64,000 nt of DNA from Alnus glutinosa (lineage: Eukaryota > Streptophyta > Magnoliopsida > Fagales > Betulaceae): assembly GCF_958979055.1 (NCBI RefSeq), contig NC_084888.1:2126001-2190000 (forward strand), read 5' to 3'. The position numbers were made by a program, and so were the translations under genes. A model generated the notes under the pieces. That model was given only the letters and a program-made list of their open reading frames with translations, did no database searches and had not been told where the DNA came from. Positions 36,112 through 47,520 of this stretch are shown here, in pieces. The stretch's first letter is position 1; every line of letters starts with the position of its first letter.

Positions 36112-36310
36112 TTTTTTTTTTTTTTTTTTTAACGAAATATTTGAATATTTCATTGATCAAAGATCATGAACATAAAACTCTTATATCACAAACTTTAAAG
36201 TTCTGTAAAATCATAACTGCATGCTATAAGATTACAATGTCATAGATACAAACAAAATTTTTATAATAAAGTGTTATCTATGATTTTAATCTTTTGCTAA
36301 CTTATGTACA
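36112..36310 (-). mobile_element. 3' end of a poly(A) retroposon, minus strand
   Basis: Poly(T) at about 36112-36130 followed by text complementary to the plus-strand element at 25170-25372. Shared phrases on the minus strand include AAATCATAGATAACACTTTAT and TTTATGTTCATGATC. The 5' limit is unknown. Confidence 0.65.
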
Positions 36311-36970
36311 AAAATAGTTAAAGAGCAAATCTACTCCAAGTAGACTAGATTTAAGACAATGGTAACCAAATATTTTAGAAAATTTTTATTTAAACAGACT
36401 GTAAGAGATAACCTTTCACACTTGACTAAGGCTAATTTTCATTCCATAAATCGACCATGAGGGTAAATCTATTGAAAATAAAATTCTTATTCAAAGAAAA
36501 AACACAATAAGTAAATAGTAGCAATGGCCATAGAAGATATGAACGGCACAACACAACACGGAATCGCAATTCTAAATAAACTCCAAGTATAGAGGAAGAA
36601 AAATTAGAAGAAGAAAAAAAAATTATTTAATTAATATTCTATGTTTGACTAATCTAATAGTTCATCAACTTGCTATTTATTAGTTCGTGCCTCAGACTCT
36701 CAAGGAATAGGCTTGTGCAAAGTTGCAAACCATACCCTCGTGTTTCTTTTGCTTCTTATTAATGCAGTACATATTACCAATTTTTTTTTAAAGATATATG
36801 GATTTCGAACAATATCATCAAATTCTGCAGAAATTTATGAAATGATCGACAAGTTCTGGTGCATGAAAAATGCATAGATAGCAGTACTCTTCAACTGATC
36901 GATCAAGAAAGCTAGCTTTAACAGCAAATCTAGTCTCCTTAATCACATCATGGCAATATTATAAACTAAT
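36311..36970. other. 3' flank of CYP82 copy C
   Basis: AT-rich sequence without a recognisable feature. Confidence 0.4.
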
Positions 36971-37628
36971 TTACTGCGCATATAGTTGAGAGTTAAGACG
37001 TGGAGTAAGGATAACTTCCAGGGGGGTTGCTTTCAGGTTTGCCAAGCCAGGGCTCTCTGTCATATCCACGTCTTCATTTGATGGCTTAGCAACGTCAAAA
37101 GCATGCAACAAGCTAGCCAAAGTCAGATGCACCAGTTGAAGAGCTAGCGAGACTCCTGGACATGATCGCCTTCCGGACCCAAAAGGAATGAGCTCAAAGT
37201 TGTGACCTCTCACGTCAATGTCCTTGTGGCTGGTCAGAAATCTCTCCGGCAGAAACTTGAGAGGGTCAGGCCACACGTGCTCATCCCGGTGAATTCTCCA
37301 GGCATTCACCATTAAACGCGTTCCAGCAGGAACGTGATATCCAGGTGAGAGGGTGCAGTCTTCCATTGCGGCACGAAGGCTAATGATTGGGGCAGGTGGG
37401 TATAGGCGCAATGTTTCCTTGACAATGGCCTGGAGATAGACCAGGTTTTTTATGTCAGAATCGTCCGGATGTCTGTCCTTGCCAACATGAATGTTTAACT
37501 CATCTTGGGCCTTTCTCAGCACATGTTGATTGTTGAGTAGTAAAGATAGGGTCCATGTTAGAAGAACCATGGTCGCGTCACTTCCCGCAATGACTAAATT
37601 CTGCCAAATTAGGTCTCATAATTAGTAT

Positions 37629-37684
<56 letters not shown>

Positions 37685-39387
37685 TCCAATATGTCCCCCA
37701 CCTCTCCCCCTTCCCCCCCCCCCACCCCCTATTTTTTATTTATTTATTTTTTTTATAAATTTACCCTTCCGTATACAGTACAAATTTGAATGAGGACCCT
37801 ACAATTAATTGGATGTTCAAATTTACTGAAATTTCAATAATTTAGAGAAAGGGTTGCGGAGTCCACTTGTCCCTGGCAGCCGTGCCCTATAACCCCCTCC
37901 TCTAGGTGAACTACCCAAATTTCAGTAAAATTGGTACCCCAATTGAGCGATCCCAATCCTACAAAGTTTACTAAAGCACAAAATAAACCAAGTTTTCTTA
38001 TATACCGATCATCTTTCATCAGAAGCTGGCCGGGAGAATTACATGAGTGATATATTGGTTTCAAATATATCGATGAAGCCTTTACTGTCAAGTACGTACC
38101 TTGTTTACAGAAATAATATATTTTTTTTTCAACATGAGATAGAAAATTAGACCGACCGAGACGCGACCAACAAGGATAGAACTAGGATTTGTTATTGGGA
38201 GATGCAAAGCATGAATGAAGTGTCAAGTTTAACTTTGATAGGCCTATTAGAATATAATTAAATTTATTATTTTTTATCCGTTTAAACTTTTATGACATGT
38301 AATCTTAACATGATATATATCTCGTAAGCCTAAGTTTTAGGCCGAAATGCATAACTTTAGTGCAACCATGAAACAAAATAATATCCCTAGCTAGTATTTT
38401 TAGTAGGCAAATACTTACGAGGCAAGTGGCCTTGTTGATGGTATCTGCGTCAAAACCAGAGATCTCGGCATCTCCTAGGATGGTCAGCATCACATCCATG
38501 AAATCCTGCTCTTCCTTTCCCTCCCCACCCAACAATCTATTCTGTTTATGCTCCTCCAGCAACCTTCCAATCATAGAATCCAATTTCTTTGCAGTTCTTT
38601 TCATTGCCTTTTTATATCCATTGACATCCAAGAACCCAAGAAACGGCATTGTATCAGACAGCACGAATACCCCAAACAGAAAGGAAACATCCCCCATCAC
38701 ATTCTCAAAGCTCTGCGCCTCACCTTCTTCACAATGATCAGCTCCACCTATATGGTGTTGTTTCCCTGCCACCATCCTCAAAAATACACTGAGCATCAAA
38801 TCCCCAAACCAATGTTTCATATCAACCAAAACCCCGGTTTCTGCACAACCTTTCCTGACCCACAACTCGAATAATTCTCTAATTGCAGTCTCGACCTGCG
38901 AAGAACGTTTTTGCTTGAGCATATCAAGCCGATGGTTTGACAGAAGCTCAATTGTAGTAATCTTGCGCATTTCACGCCAGAAAGGCCCGTAAGGAGCAAA
39001 CCCAAACATAGCATTCTCGTATCCTAGTAGTCTTGAAGCAACTATGCTTGGTCTGGTCGAGAAAACCTTGTCATGGACGGTAAAACACTCTTTGGCCATT
39101 TCCCAACAGCTCAAAACTAGAACTCTATGTGAACCCAGCTTTATAGTAAAAACTGGTCCATATGTATCAGCCATGGCACCAAGTGTCTTGTGGGTTAGTT
39201 GTTGGCCACCTAAGAGGTGAAGGTGGCCGATGATAGGCCAAGCACCTCCTGCTTGAGGTATGCTACAGGTCGTTTTCTTATAAGTAGTAGGTTTCTTTTT
39301 TTGATAAACCAAAACACGTAAGAGTAGCAGGGCAAGGAGGGTAGATATTATTGCTGCCGGCAATTGGAGGAGTACTGCAGAGTCCAT
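36971..39387 (-). CDS. Cytochrome P450, CYP82 family, copy C, with altered I-helix
   Basis: Two exons, 39387-38419 and 37600-36971, encode 532 residues; the intron is 818 bp and contains an (AT)n tract. The anchor, [12 protein letters not shown] hinge, ETLR (385-388), FLPERF and haem loop [10 protein letters not shown] (Cys 470) are present. The I-helix reads AGSDAT: the Thr that follows the acidic residue in copies A and B is Ala 332 here (codon 37574-37576), while the next Thr remains. In most P450s that Thr helps protonate the bound oxygen, so activity may be lowered, uncoupled or of another type. The copy is more divergent than A and B, and its leader shares only a short GCTGATAGAGGTAGT phrase with theirs. 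Frame and splice sites are otherwise whole. Confidence 0.92.
37633..37682. repeat. (AT)n microsatellite in CYP82-C intron
   Basis: About 25 uninterrupted AT units inside the intron, followed 40 bp later by a poly(C) run. Confidence 0.9.
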
Positions 39388-42034
39388 TCAGGCTGATAGA
39401 GGTAGTGGAAAAAGCTTGGCCCGGCCACCTAAGAGGACAGGTTTTTGGATTGGCTTACAAGCAAATTTGCTTCCAAAACAGAAGGAAGCTCAATCTTAAG
39501 TTGTTTGCCTGAGTTGTACACTAACAAAAGCAAACTCAAAATTGCCTTTAGAAATGCAAACTTTTACAAGAAAAATATAACGAAAAAAGTCTGTAGAAGA
39601 GGAGAAAAGTTAGCTAGAGAGAAGAGGCTTTAGGGTGTTTAAAAAGGTAATTGATTATCTCACCTTTGATTTTTTATTTTTTATTTTAAACAAACGTTGA
39701 ACCAAAAGGCTGGTTGGTAGTTGGTACTACTACTCCAACAAGGTGGGGTACTAGTGGGATAAAGTGTGATTTTTAGCATTATAGATTTGTCCATATATGC
39801 CTCTTTATATCTTGTAAGTGTAATGATACAGACTGTATCTTTATTCCACCATCTTAGTCTCGTGATGTGAGAGTATCTATTAGCCATTAGATCAATAATT
39901 AATAAAAATAAAAATAAAAAATTGAAGATTGTACTGGCCATTCAGTCCAATAGGAAGATGTGAGATGCATGGGAATGTGTCAATTTATAGTTAATTTGTA
40001 TATATTATTGCAACCTTTTGAATAATTTCTTCCATATTTAATTTTGAACATAAAAGTGTCTTTTCGTGATTATATGGTATAATATTTTGTTTTATGAAAT
40101 TCAATTAACCCTTCGTTTCATGGTTCCAGACTTCCAGTCAATATTGTACGTTTTTTATATATTGCCATTTTAAGTGGGTGCTCCAATCTATAACAAACTA
40201 TTGGATTTCTCTGCTTAACAAATTTTTAAAGTTAGGGTTCTGTCCTTACAAGTAACTAAAGAATTTAAGTTGCATTCCTACAAGTAGACGAGACCTTTAC
40301 TCGAACGCCTCTCTTTTGTAATTAGCTAAAAGTCAAATTGCCACATAAAAAAGGTATCACAACTCTCAGCCCAAAAATTGTCTTCAAAATGGACAAGAAT
40401 TAAATCTTGGGCATTTTGAATCTCAGCGAAGACCAAAAAAAAAAGAAAAAAAAGAAAAGAAAAGAAAAGAAAAGAGCAATATAAATGTTGATTGAGCATG
40501 GAGGATTACCATCAAACCTCGCCTAAATAGATCGAATACAGTTCAATGAAATCCAGTCATGTTTGGGCTTTGACCCCCATGGAGGGGCATAATGGGTACC
40601 AATATGATCGAGCAACTAAATATAGGAAAAAATACAAATTCAATCTATGTAGTTATACGGATTTGCGATAATTAAGTTTCCTCGGGCATAAAAACATTAT
40701 GGGAGCTTTCGGCCGGTAATATGCAAAAATAACAAATAAGTTTTTATTATCAACTTTCATCCAAAACGTTGATGGATTATGTTGCTGTGTCATGCTAGAT
40801 CCAATTATATAACAACACGTATCACTTGTAATAAAATTTATATAAATATCAAAACTATAAATAGATGAAAACTTTAAAAAAAATCTGGAAGGAGTAGCCC
40901 AACTATCTCTTTTGGCCAAATACAAATGACTGAACTACTTGTGGCCAAATGGGGCCTTGTGCATAAATTTTGGGTTAATTTACGGTATTTACTTGGTTTC
41001 TGGCATATTATTATTAAGTAAAAGTTCAAGACACCTTCATTTATGTATGCTCTTCTCTATAATAATCAAAATGTGTTTTGATTTTGAAAATGGTGAGGAT
41101 TGTTAAAGCATTTTTAAAATTAATATGTATATATATTTATTTTGTGTTTTGAAAATATTTTGTTTTTTTTTTTTAAAAAAATATTAAGTAAAAATAGCTC
41201 CACATGAAAAAAGAAAAAAGTGTAATTAGTCGCATTAAAGCCTAACACAACAAGCACTACAGCTATACATTTGGATCTAATACGTTTTCCTTTAGAAATA
41301 GTACTCTTAAGGATCGAGTAAGTCCGCAATTATATGAAGTGGAGCTGTGATTAATTAGTGGAGCTAACATAATGACCTACGTGTAAATATCATGCCTCGT
41401 GGATCAAGATTTACATGAATGTATTCCTTTCTATGAGAGAGAGAGAGAGAGTCGTATTGCTTAATCAACCTGCAATTTACATTTATTTATTTATTTTTTT
41501 AAAATAGCTTAAAATTATATATATTTTCACGTGGAATTTAAGAAGCGTGGATTCTTTGCATTGCGATAAACTTCCAAACCTTTCTTGGATTTATAGCAAA
41601 TGTCACATCTCCTTTATTTCTCAAAGTCGACTTTTCTTGGTCAGAGTAGAAAGTGGATATGTGCACGGAAATTCCTCACTGCTTTCATTCTGAGGGTAGC
41701 ACCGTAGTCATATAATTATAGTTATATAAAATATAAAATATGATTATAATTATAATTGACTTGACATTCTGAGGTTAGCACCGTAGCACTAGCTATCCTC
41801 CCATATCCCCGGCCTGGTCTAAGTTTTGTTCACACGAAAAATAATTTGGTAGAATATTTTTTGTTTTTGGAGACTGACGAACCATGTGTTCTGACATTTG
41901 AATTGGTATGGTGCACCTACTTTGAAATATTGTAGGCACGGTTAAATCATCTAAGGAAGAACAGTAACTAAAACAGTTCAAGTAAACTTACTTTGCAAGT
42001 GAAATTAGTTCATCTTCATAAGGGGATTCATTTC

Positions 42035-42073
<39 letters not shown>

Positions 42074-43299
42074 AAAAAATTGTAGGATCTGAATATTTTG
42101 AAATTTGGTGGAAAGTATTTGCCGATGATGTAGTAATAGGGCATAGAGGAATTGCTCTAGCTTGTTTATTGGGGCAAGTCAAGTAAGCTTTCACATTAAT
42201 TTTTTATTTTCTTCTCTTAATTTTTTACTTTATTTTAATGTATAGGAAAGTTTAGATGCTATGGGTATTTGAGGCGGTTTGCACGAGGCAATTGGCATCC
42301 AACCCTTAATAATATATATGGAATAAGATCAACCAATCATTTTGAATGATATAAATTATATTTATATCATCCAAAATGATATAAATATAATTTTTTTATT
42401 ACATTTATGTCATTTCAAATGGACACCAAAAGAACACTAGAATGAATTATAGCATTCCTTTTAATGGTTTAGGTTAGATTTTAAAGGTGCTATATCATAT
42501 CTTTTAAAAAAATTTAGATAACGTGACAATATTGTAGCTAAAATATACATTATTAGATACTATGAAATCTAATCTGAACCATCAAATCATACCGGAAATC
42601 ATTCTTTGTAACATATTCAAATTCCCTTTTCTTTTTCTTTTTTTTTCTTTTTTTTTGGGGGTATTGAGAAGAGGGTGAGATAGGGGTGGGGGAGCTAGAA
42701 CTCAAAAATGGGGACCATTCCCTTGCATTTATCTTTCATTGAAAGTGGTAGGCAAACTAGAAGTGCAGGAAAGTCATTGAGGAGTTGCAAAATAAACTTC
42801 AATTGAATAATTTTATAGGAGATTTTAAGTTTGATTCAAGGTGTAAGTGATCATTTTTACAAATTGGTATGATCCTACTTTTCTCATATTGTGAGGGCAG
42901 ATAGGTAGAACATGTGACTGCATGTGTTGACAAAACAAACATCCAAGACACTTCAGCTGTAAATAAAACGAACTTCAGCACACTCTCTTTGAAGATTCCA
43001 AGCTTTTCAAAAGAGGTGAATATTTTGAACGAAAGTAGACATATAGTAAGGACTTGTTTAATATTATTCTTGCATACCACATAAGCTTTCAAAATATTTT
43101 TATACTACAATAAGTTTATTGCAAATCAGTATAATCGGACTAATTTTACATTTTTTTTCTAATTGTAAAATAAAAATAAATATTAAAAACATTCATAGAT
43201 GTTAACCAATATCATCATTCATAGATCGAATCTGTTACTAGCATCTATAAATCCAATACAAAAAATTTCAATATCAAAGAAGCATACATAACTAAGGGT
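39388..43299. other. Gene-poor AT-rich stretch between CYP82-C and the B3 gene
   Basis: Contains a 14-bp palindrome AAGCAAATTTGCTT (39459-39472) upstream of CYP82-C, a (GA)n run near 41437, a poly(T) run (about 42039-42066) and a hairpin around 42335-42382 built from ATCATTTTGAATGATAT and its partner. No open frame belongs to a family I recognise. Confidence 0.5.
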
Positions 43300-43800
43300 A
43301 TAAGAATACGTACTTACATACTTGGTGAAGGGTCCTCCCCGGCCTCCTTATATATGCCTTTTGTTCCCACCTTTCTTTAGTAGGGCTTTGGAGATATCCG
43401 AATATTGGCCAAACCTAGCGTGAAAACACTGTTATCAAACCTAGCAAGAAGGAGAATTGGATGTGGCACGTCCTATATATTGAGGTATAGCCGTATAAGA
43501 GTATCTTGATCCTAAACTAGGGTAGGTCCCTGGGCCAAGCCGACAAACTTCTTTTGAGCTCGCTAGCTCTGTTGTCCTTGATAGGTCGGCACACTCTTCA
43601 GCAAACGGACCTTTTGACAATGGAGGGTATGCCTGTGGCTAGGTGTAGTCGCCCAAATTTCCTATGTCGACTTAGCTATGGGTTGGTTCAAGAAATATCC
43701 AACTAGTATAGCAAATTCTCAAGAGGTGAGCCTTAAGAGCCAGTGGGGTTAGGTGCACCAATATTAACGGCCACTATTAAGCCGCGCACAATGCATTTGA
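43300..43800. other. Non-AT-biased stretch, possibly LTR-derived
   Basis: Base composition changes abruptly here, with phrases such as GGTCCCTGGGCCAAGCCGAC and CCTTATATATGCC. This resembles LTR or leader sequence of old retroelements, but I could not find paired ends, a primer-binding site or coding parts. The assignment is only a suggestion. Confidence 0.25.
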
Positions 43801-43886
43801 TTCAAAGCACAATACAATTAAACATATGTTTACAGTTTATACAGCGAAGGAATTGTATCCTTTGGGTGGAACAATAAATTATATGC

Positions 43887-45823
43887 TTAAAGACACCTGT
43901 GCCAATGCCAATGGCTAGATGGATTCTTCATTCTTGCATTTCCACGAAGAACATGCACACGTATTTCTTCGCATATATTTCCACTCCGAAGGAGAAATTC
44001 AAACACACATTGGTCTGTTGGTTTCACATTGCTCTTTGCAAAATAAGACCACCCAGAACCAATGGCTATTCGCCCATCATTTTTGAAAATGATTTTCACC
44101 GGCCAGGACTTCCCATTCTGATCACGAAGTACCATCTCTGGTTTAAGGACAATCTTGAATGCTTGCACCACCGATCTATGAATATACTGTAACAAAAAAC
44201 AATATCATGACTCATCGAAAATCTATTTTATCTATATATTAAAACCCCCATGTCCCCAATTGATGTTGGAACAACAATACATATATATATATATATATAC
44301 ACACATAAGTAATGCTACATATATATACCACAAAAAAACTCACCACGGTGATTAGTGTACAAGCAGAAATGCGCAGCACAAAATGTGGAGTCTTTGATGC
44401 TACCAATCGAGCTACCACGTCTGGGGTCTTGTTTTCTTCAAGATTTGTTTGGAAAGTTTTTTGCGGTTTATGCCGAGAAGCTTTAGATGAATCTGGAAGT
44501 ATATAACTTTCTAAATATATGAAAATTAATGTTATACAAAACAAAAATGGAAGAAGGGCAGTTAGCTGAGAATAATAAATATTGAATATGTAAAACTCAC
44601 CGCCTGCCTCATATTTCTCAAGGCCTATTTCGGAATGCCTTCGCTTGCTACAATCCTGCTCTCCTTCAGAATTTTCCAATTTCACATCTGGAGTACCAGT
44701 ATTACAAATGGCAAAAGTCTCTTCCTTCCTGCATCCTCTTACACTGAATATCTTGATTTCAAATGAAGAACTTCTATCGTATTTAAAGATTAGGAAGTCC
44801 CCACAATTCAGATGATGATCACTTTTAAAGCAAGGCCAGCCCTCCGTCAACCACAAGCGCCCACCAGTTTCTTCTAGCCAGACACGCCAAGAATTCCTAG
44901 CATTATCAATGAGATATACCTTTTCTGGTATAGCTCCATTGAAGTGCCTGATAAAATCTGGTGGTATGGACTGCAGTATAAAATAGATTGAATTTTCATC
45001 AGATATTAAGCAGTCTATCCACTTTCAAATACACTGCATATAATACTCATTCCTTTCCGGTATGTGTTAACTTCTCTAATTTAGATCTGCCTAAAACTTA
45101 TCCACATTTTTCCTTTGAATAGAGATGGTTTTCGGATAAAAATAGCCTATACAAGAAGACTAATGACCTCTTTAGCTTCTAGAAGTACCTATAAATGTCC
45201 AAATGGAATCTATGGTTAATGGTTTAATCAACGCTGAAAAAAAAAAAAAAAAAAAAAACCCAAGAAATACTCCCTTTTCGTTCAATGGTTTAATCAACGC
45301 TAGATGTGGAGAACTAGAAATTCGAGACGTTCAACACTCATCATTTGGTGCTTTAGATGTACGTTGTGAGAGAGAGTTACTGCATTTAAAATCTTCAAAT
45401 TAAGAATGTGAGATTGATCATGTAGTTAAATGAAATAAAAACACACACAGTCCACTCATCATATATTGTCCTTTGAACGGATGGAATCTTATTAACCAGG
45501 AACAGTTCACATATACAAGTCAAGCTTGAAATAATATTTTCAAAGAAACAACGAAAAAGACAATTTATGCATCTACGAACCCAAAAAAATAACAAGTCTT
45601 TCACCCTTTGATCCAAAACAAACACAAACTCCTGAACAACAAAGCCTCTTACACCCATGACCCACCAAATATTAGAAAACACTGAGCTCATGGAAACGCT
45701 AGAGAGAGAGAGAGAGAGTACTAGTCGGTGAGAGCTGGTAGAGGGGAGGAAAATCTTGAAGAACTCAGGGCTGTCATCGGAGAAAGATGCCTGTCCCTGT
45801 TTGTGTCCGCGAGTCCTCGCCAT
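43887..45823 (-). CDS. B3 domain transcription factor, REM-like, two B3 domains
   Basis: Four exons on the minus strand, 45823-45722, 44970-44601, 44510-44344 and 44186-43887, encode 312 residues, with phases matching at each junction. The first B3 domain (res ~20-115) opens FFKIFLPSTSSHRLSIPPDF and continues through WRVWLEETGGRLWLTEGW and GDFLIFKYD. The second (res ~199-290) is split by an intron between LRISACTLITV and YIHRSVVQAFKIVLKP. It continues through GKSWPV and SGWSYFAKSN. Acidic and basic linkers lie between. REM-type B3 proteins bind DNA, mostly in reproductive meristems; targets are generally unknown. The first exon is only 34 codons, as in many REM genes. Exon 1 ends CTA|GTACTC, followed by (CT)n, so that donor deserves checking. 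Confidence 0.85.
45204..45303. repeat. Short direct repeat in B3 gene intron 1
   Basis: AATGGTTTAATCAACGCT occurs twice, about 70 bp apart, separated by a poly(A) run. Confidence 0.7.
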
Positions 45824-45930
45824 TTGTTTCTGTCTCTGTGTGTGTTGGTTTCTTATGTGTATACGAAATAATTTTGCGATGATTTGTGTTCTCTCTGTTG
45901 TAGGGTTGAGTTGTGTTCTCTCTGCTGCAT

Positions 45931-45938
45931 TTTATATA
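45931..45938 (-). promoter_or_regulatory. TATA box of the B3 gene
   Basis: The minus strand reads GTATATAAAATGC about 110 bp upstream of the ATG, a normal plant distance. Confidence 0.6.
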
Positions 45939-46067
45939 CAGACAAGAGGCTTGTGTTGAGATGTCCCAAAAGATTAAAAAAATAAAAATAAACCCATGTA
46001 AATGATATTTTTCAAATAAAGAGAATAGGTTAAAACCATGCTTGCCTCTTGATTTTGCTGGTCAAAT

Positions 46068-46497
46068 TCGTGATCTGAGACATGGAGAAAATCTTTGACT
46101 GTACGTACGTCCTCTTCACCTCCCATGTTTCTTTTGTGTTCATCACATGTGCCTGCAGTGCCACAGCAGGGACATGCAGAATCACGCTTCTTTTGTGTTT
46201 GATTGTACAATATTTTATTGTGGTTCACACCACAATGTGATTTTCAATACCAGTGCCACGGCAGGGACAGGACCATCCTTTCTATCTAATCCCGTGTAGA
46301 AATAACATATCTCGGACCGAGAATAGGACTTGGGAAAAATTCTGTATCGGGATCTGAGACATGGAGAAAATCTTTGACTGTACGTACGTCCGTCCTCCCT
46401 CTTCCCCTCCCATGTTTCTTTTGTGTTCATCACATGTGCCAGTGCCATTGCCACAGCAGGGACATGCAGAATCGCGCTTCTTTTGTGTTTGATTTTT
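46068..46497. repeat. Direct repeat of ~140 bp upstream of the B3 gene
   Basis: Two copies, about 46070-46205 and 46350-46497, share GATCTGAGACATGGAGAAAA, CTTTGACTGTACGTACGTCC, CATGTTTCTTTTGTGTTCAT and CACAGCAGGGACATGCAGAA. They differ by small indels. The intervening 145 bp includes an extra CCACGGCAGGGACAGGACC variant. The repeat lies in the promoter side of the B3 gene, 250-670 bp from its start codon. Confidence 0.85.
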
Positions 46498-46499
46498 TG

Positions 46500-47420
46500 T
46501 GATTATTACATTGACACGAGAGTGTGGCCGGTGATGCAACTGGGGATTTGAATGTTTCGAGTCCTTTTTTCTTGAGTTTTGATGCTTCATATCATATATA
46601 TAATTCAATTTACGTTTTGTGAGTTTTGGTTAACTACCGACCAGTTATTCAATTCTTTTTGTGCGTTGAAAAAGCCTTCTTCTCTTTTGCCTTTCTGCAA
46701 CGTCTTTCTCTGTGTTTTAAAGTACTTCTCGATCAGGACCCAGAGTCAAAGAAACTACTACTTCCCAATATATACGAATAACTGGCATTAATCTTGTATG
46801 CATGCAACTTCTGCACTTAATTATATGCAAAACATCACGTTCACTTGTCATGGCTCATGTGGGATCGATGTGCCTATCCATCATCCATATTTGATATTAG
46901 TATAAAATACCTGGGCTGAATTGATTTGTTGCTTACCGTCTCACCTGTTAGCTCTTTTTTTCTTTTCTTTTCTTTTTCTTTTTAACACAATATAATCATA
47001 GTATAATTAAAGGAGTTAATCCCTCTGTCTATATATATTTAGTCAAAAAAAAACTTAACGGAATACCACGTCAAAACCTCTTGAAATCTGATAATTGTCT
47101 TATTCACCACATTACTCTACTTCATTAAAAATAAATAAAAAAAAAAAGAAAAAAAGCAAGAGAAATTACCACTGCTTAGTGCTTACCATCTGTGAGGAGC
47201 GAACCCACCCCAAAAGTGTGGTGGGTCGTGAGGGTGATTTAACCTTAAACATAAAACCATGTAAACCAGTTTTGGATTTAACCCTTAATATAAAATTGTA
47301 GAGAAAAAATTCACAAAAATACACGTAAAACTTTAATCTATTATTTGATTAAAAATTGTTACAAATTTATGGCATACATCAGATGAATAATCTTTTGACT
47401 ATCTTGGACACGTGCATATG
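46500..47420. other. Intergenic stretch between divergent B3 and oligopeptidase-like genes
   Basis: AT-rich with poly(A)/(T) runs near 46964-46985 and 47132-47155. No gene is supported. Confidence 0.45.
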
Positions 47421-47431
47421 ACCCATGAAAC

Positions 47432-47512
47432 AATGGGCTTGGTCCATTTTCGTGGACTGTTAAACCCTAACGGGTCGAGCCATTTCCCAATTCCAGACCC
47501 TAAACCCTAACT
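47432..47512 (+). promoter_or_regulatory. Site II element and two telo-boxes before the oligopeptidase-like gene
   Basis: TGGGCT (about 47434-47439) is a site II type element. AAACCCTAA occurs at 47462-47470 and again at 47502-47510, within 60 bp of the ATG. Site II plus telo-box combinations are known in promoters of housekeeping, translation and mitochondrial-protein genes in plants. That fits the Arg-rich N-terminus of the encoded protein. Motifs are seen; function is inferred. Confidence 0.6.
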
Positions 47513-47520
47513 ACCCAACC

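Noticed and set aside
37834-38091. 85-codon frame in the CYP82-C intron
   Set aside because: No domain, and it lies wholly between well-supported splice sites.
45974-46608. Cys-rich short frames (ACPCCG, GTCDEHKR) in the repeated block upstream of the B3 gene
   Set aside because: The similarity between the two frames comes from the DNA repeat. No start, splice or family support exists.
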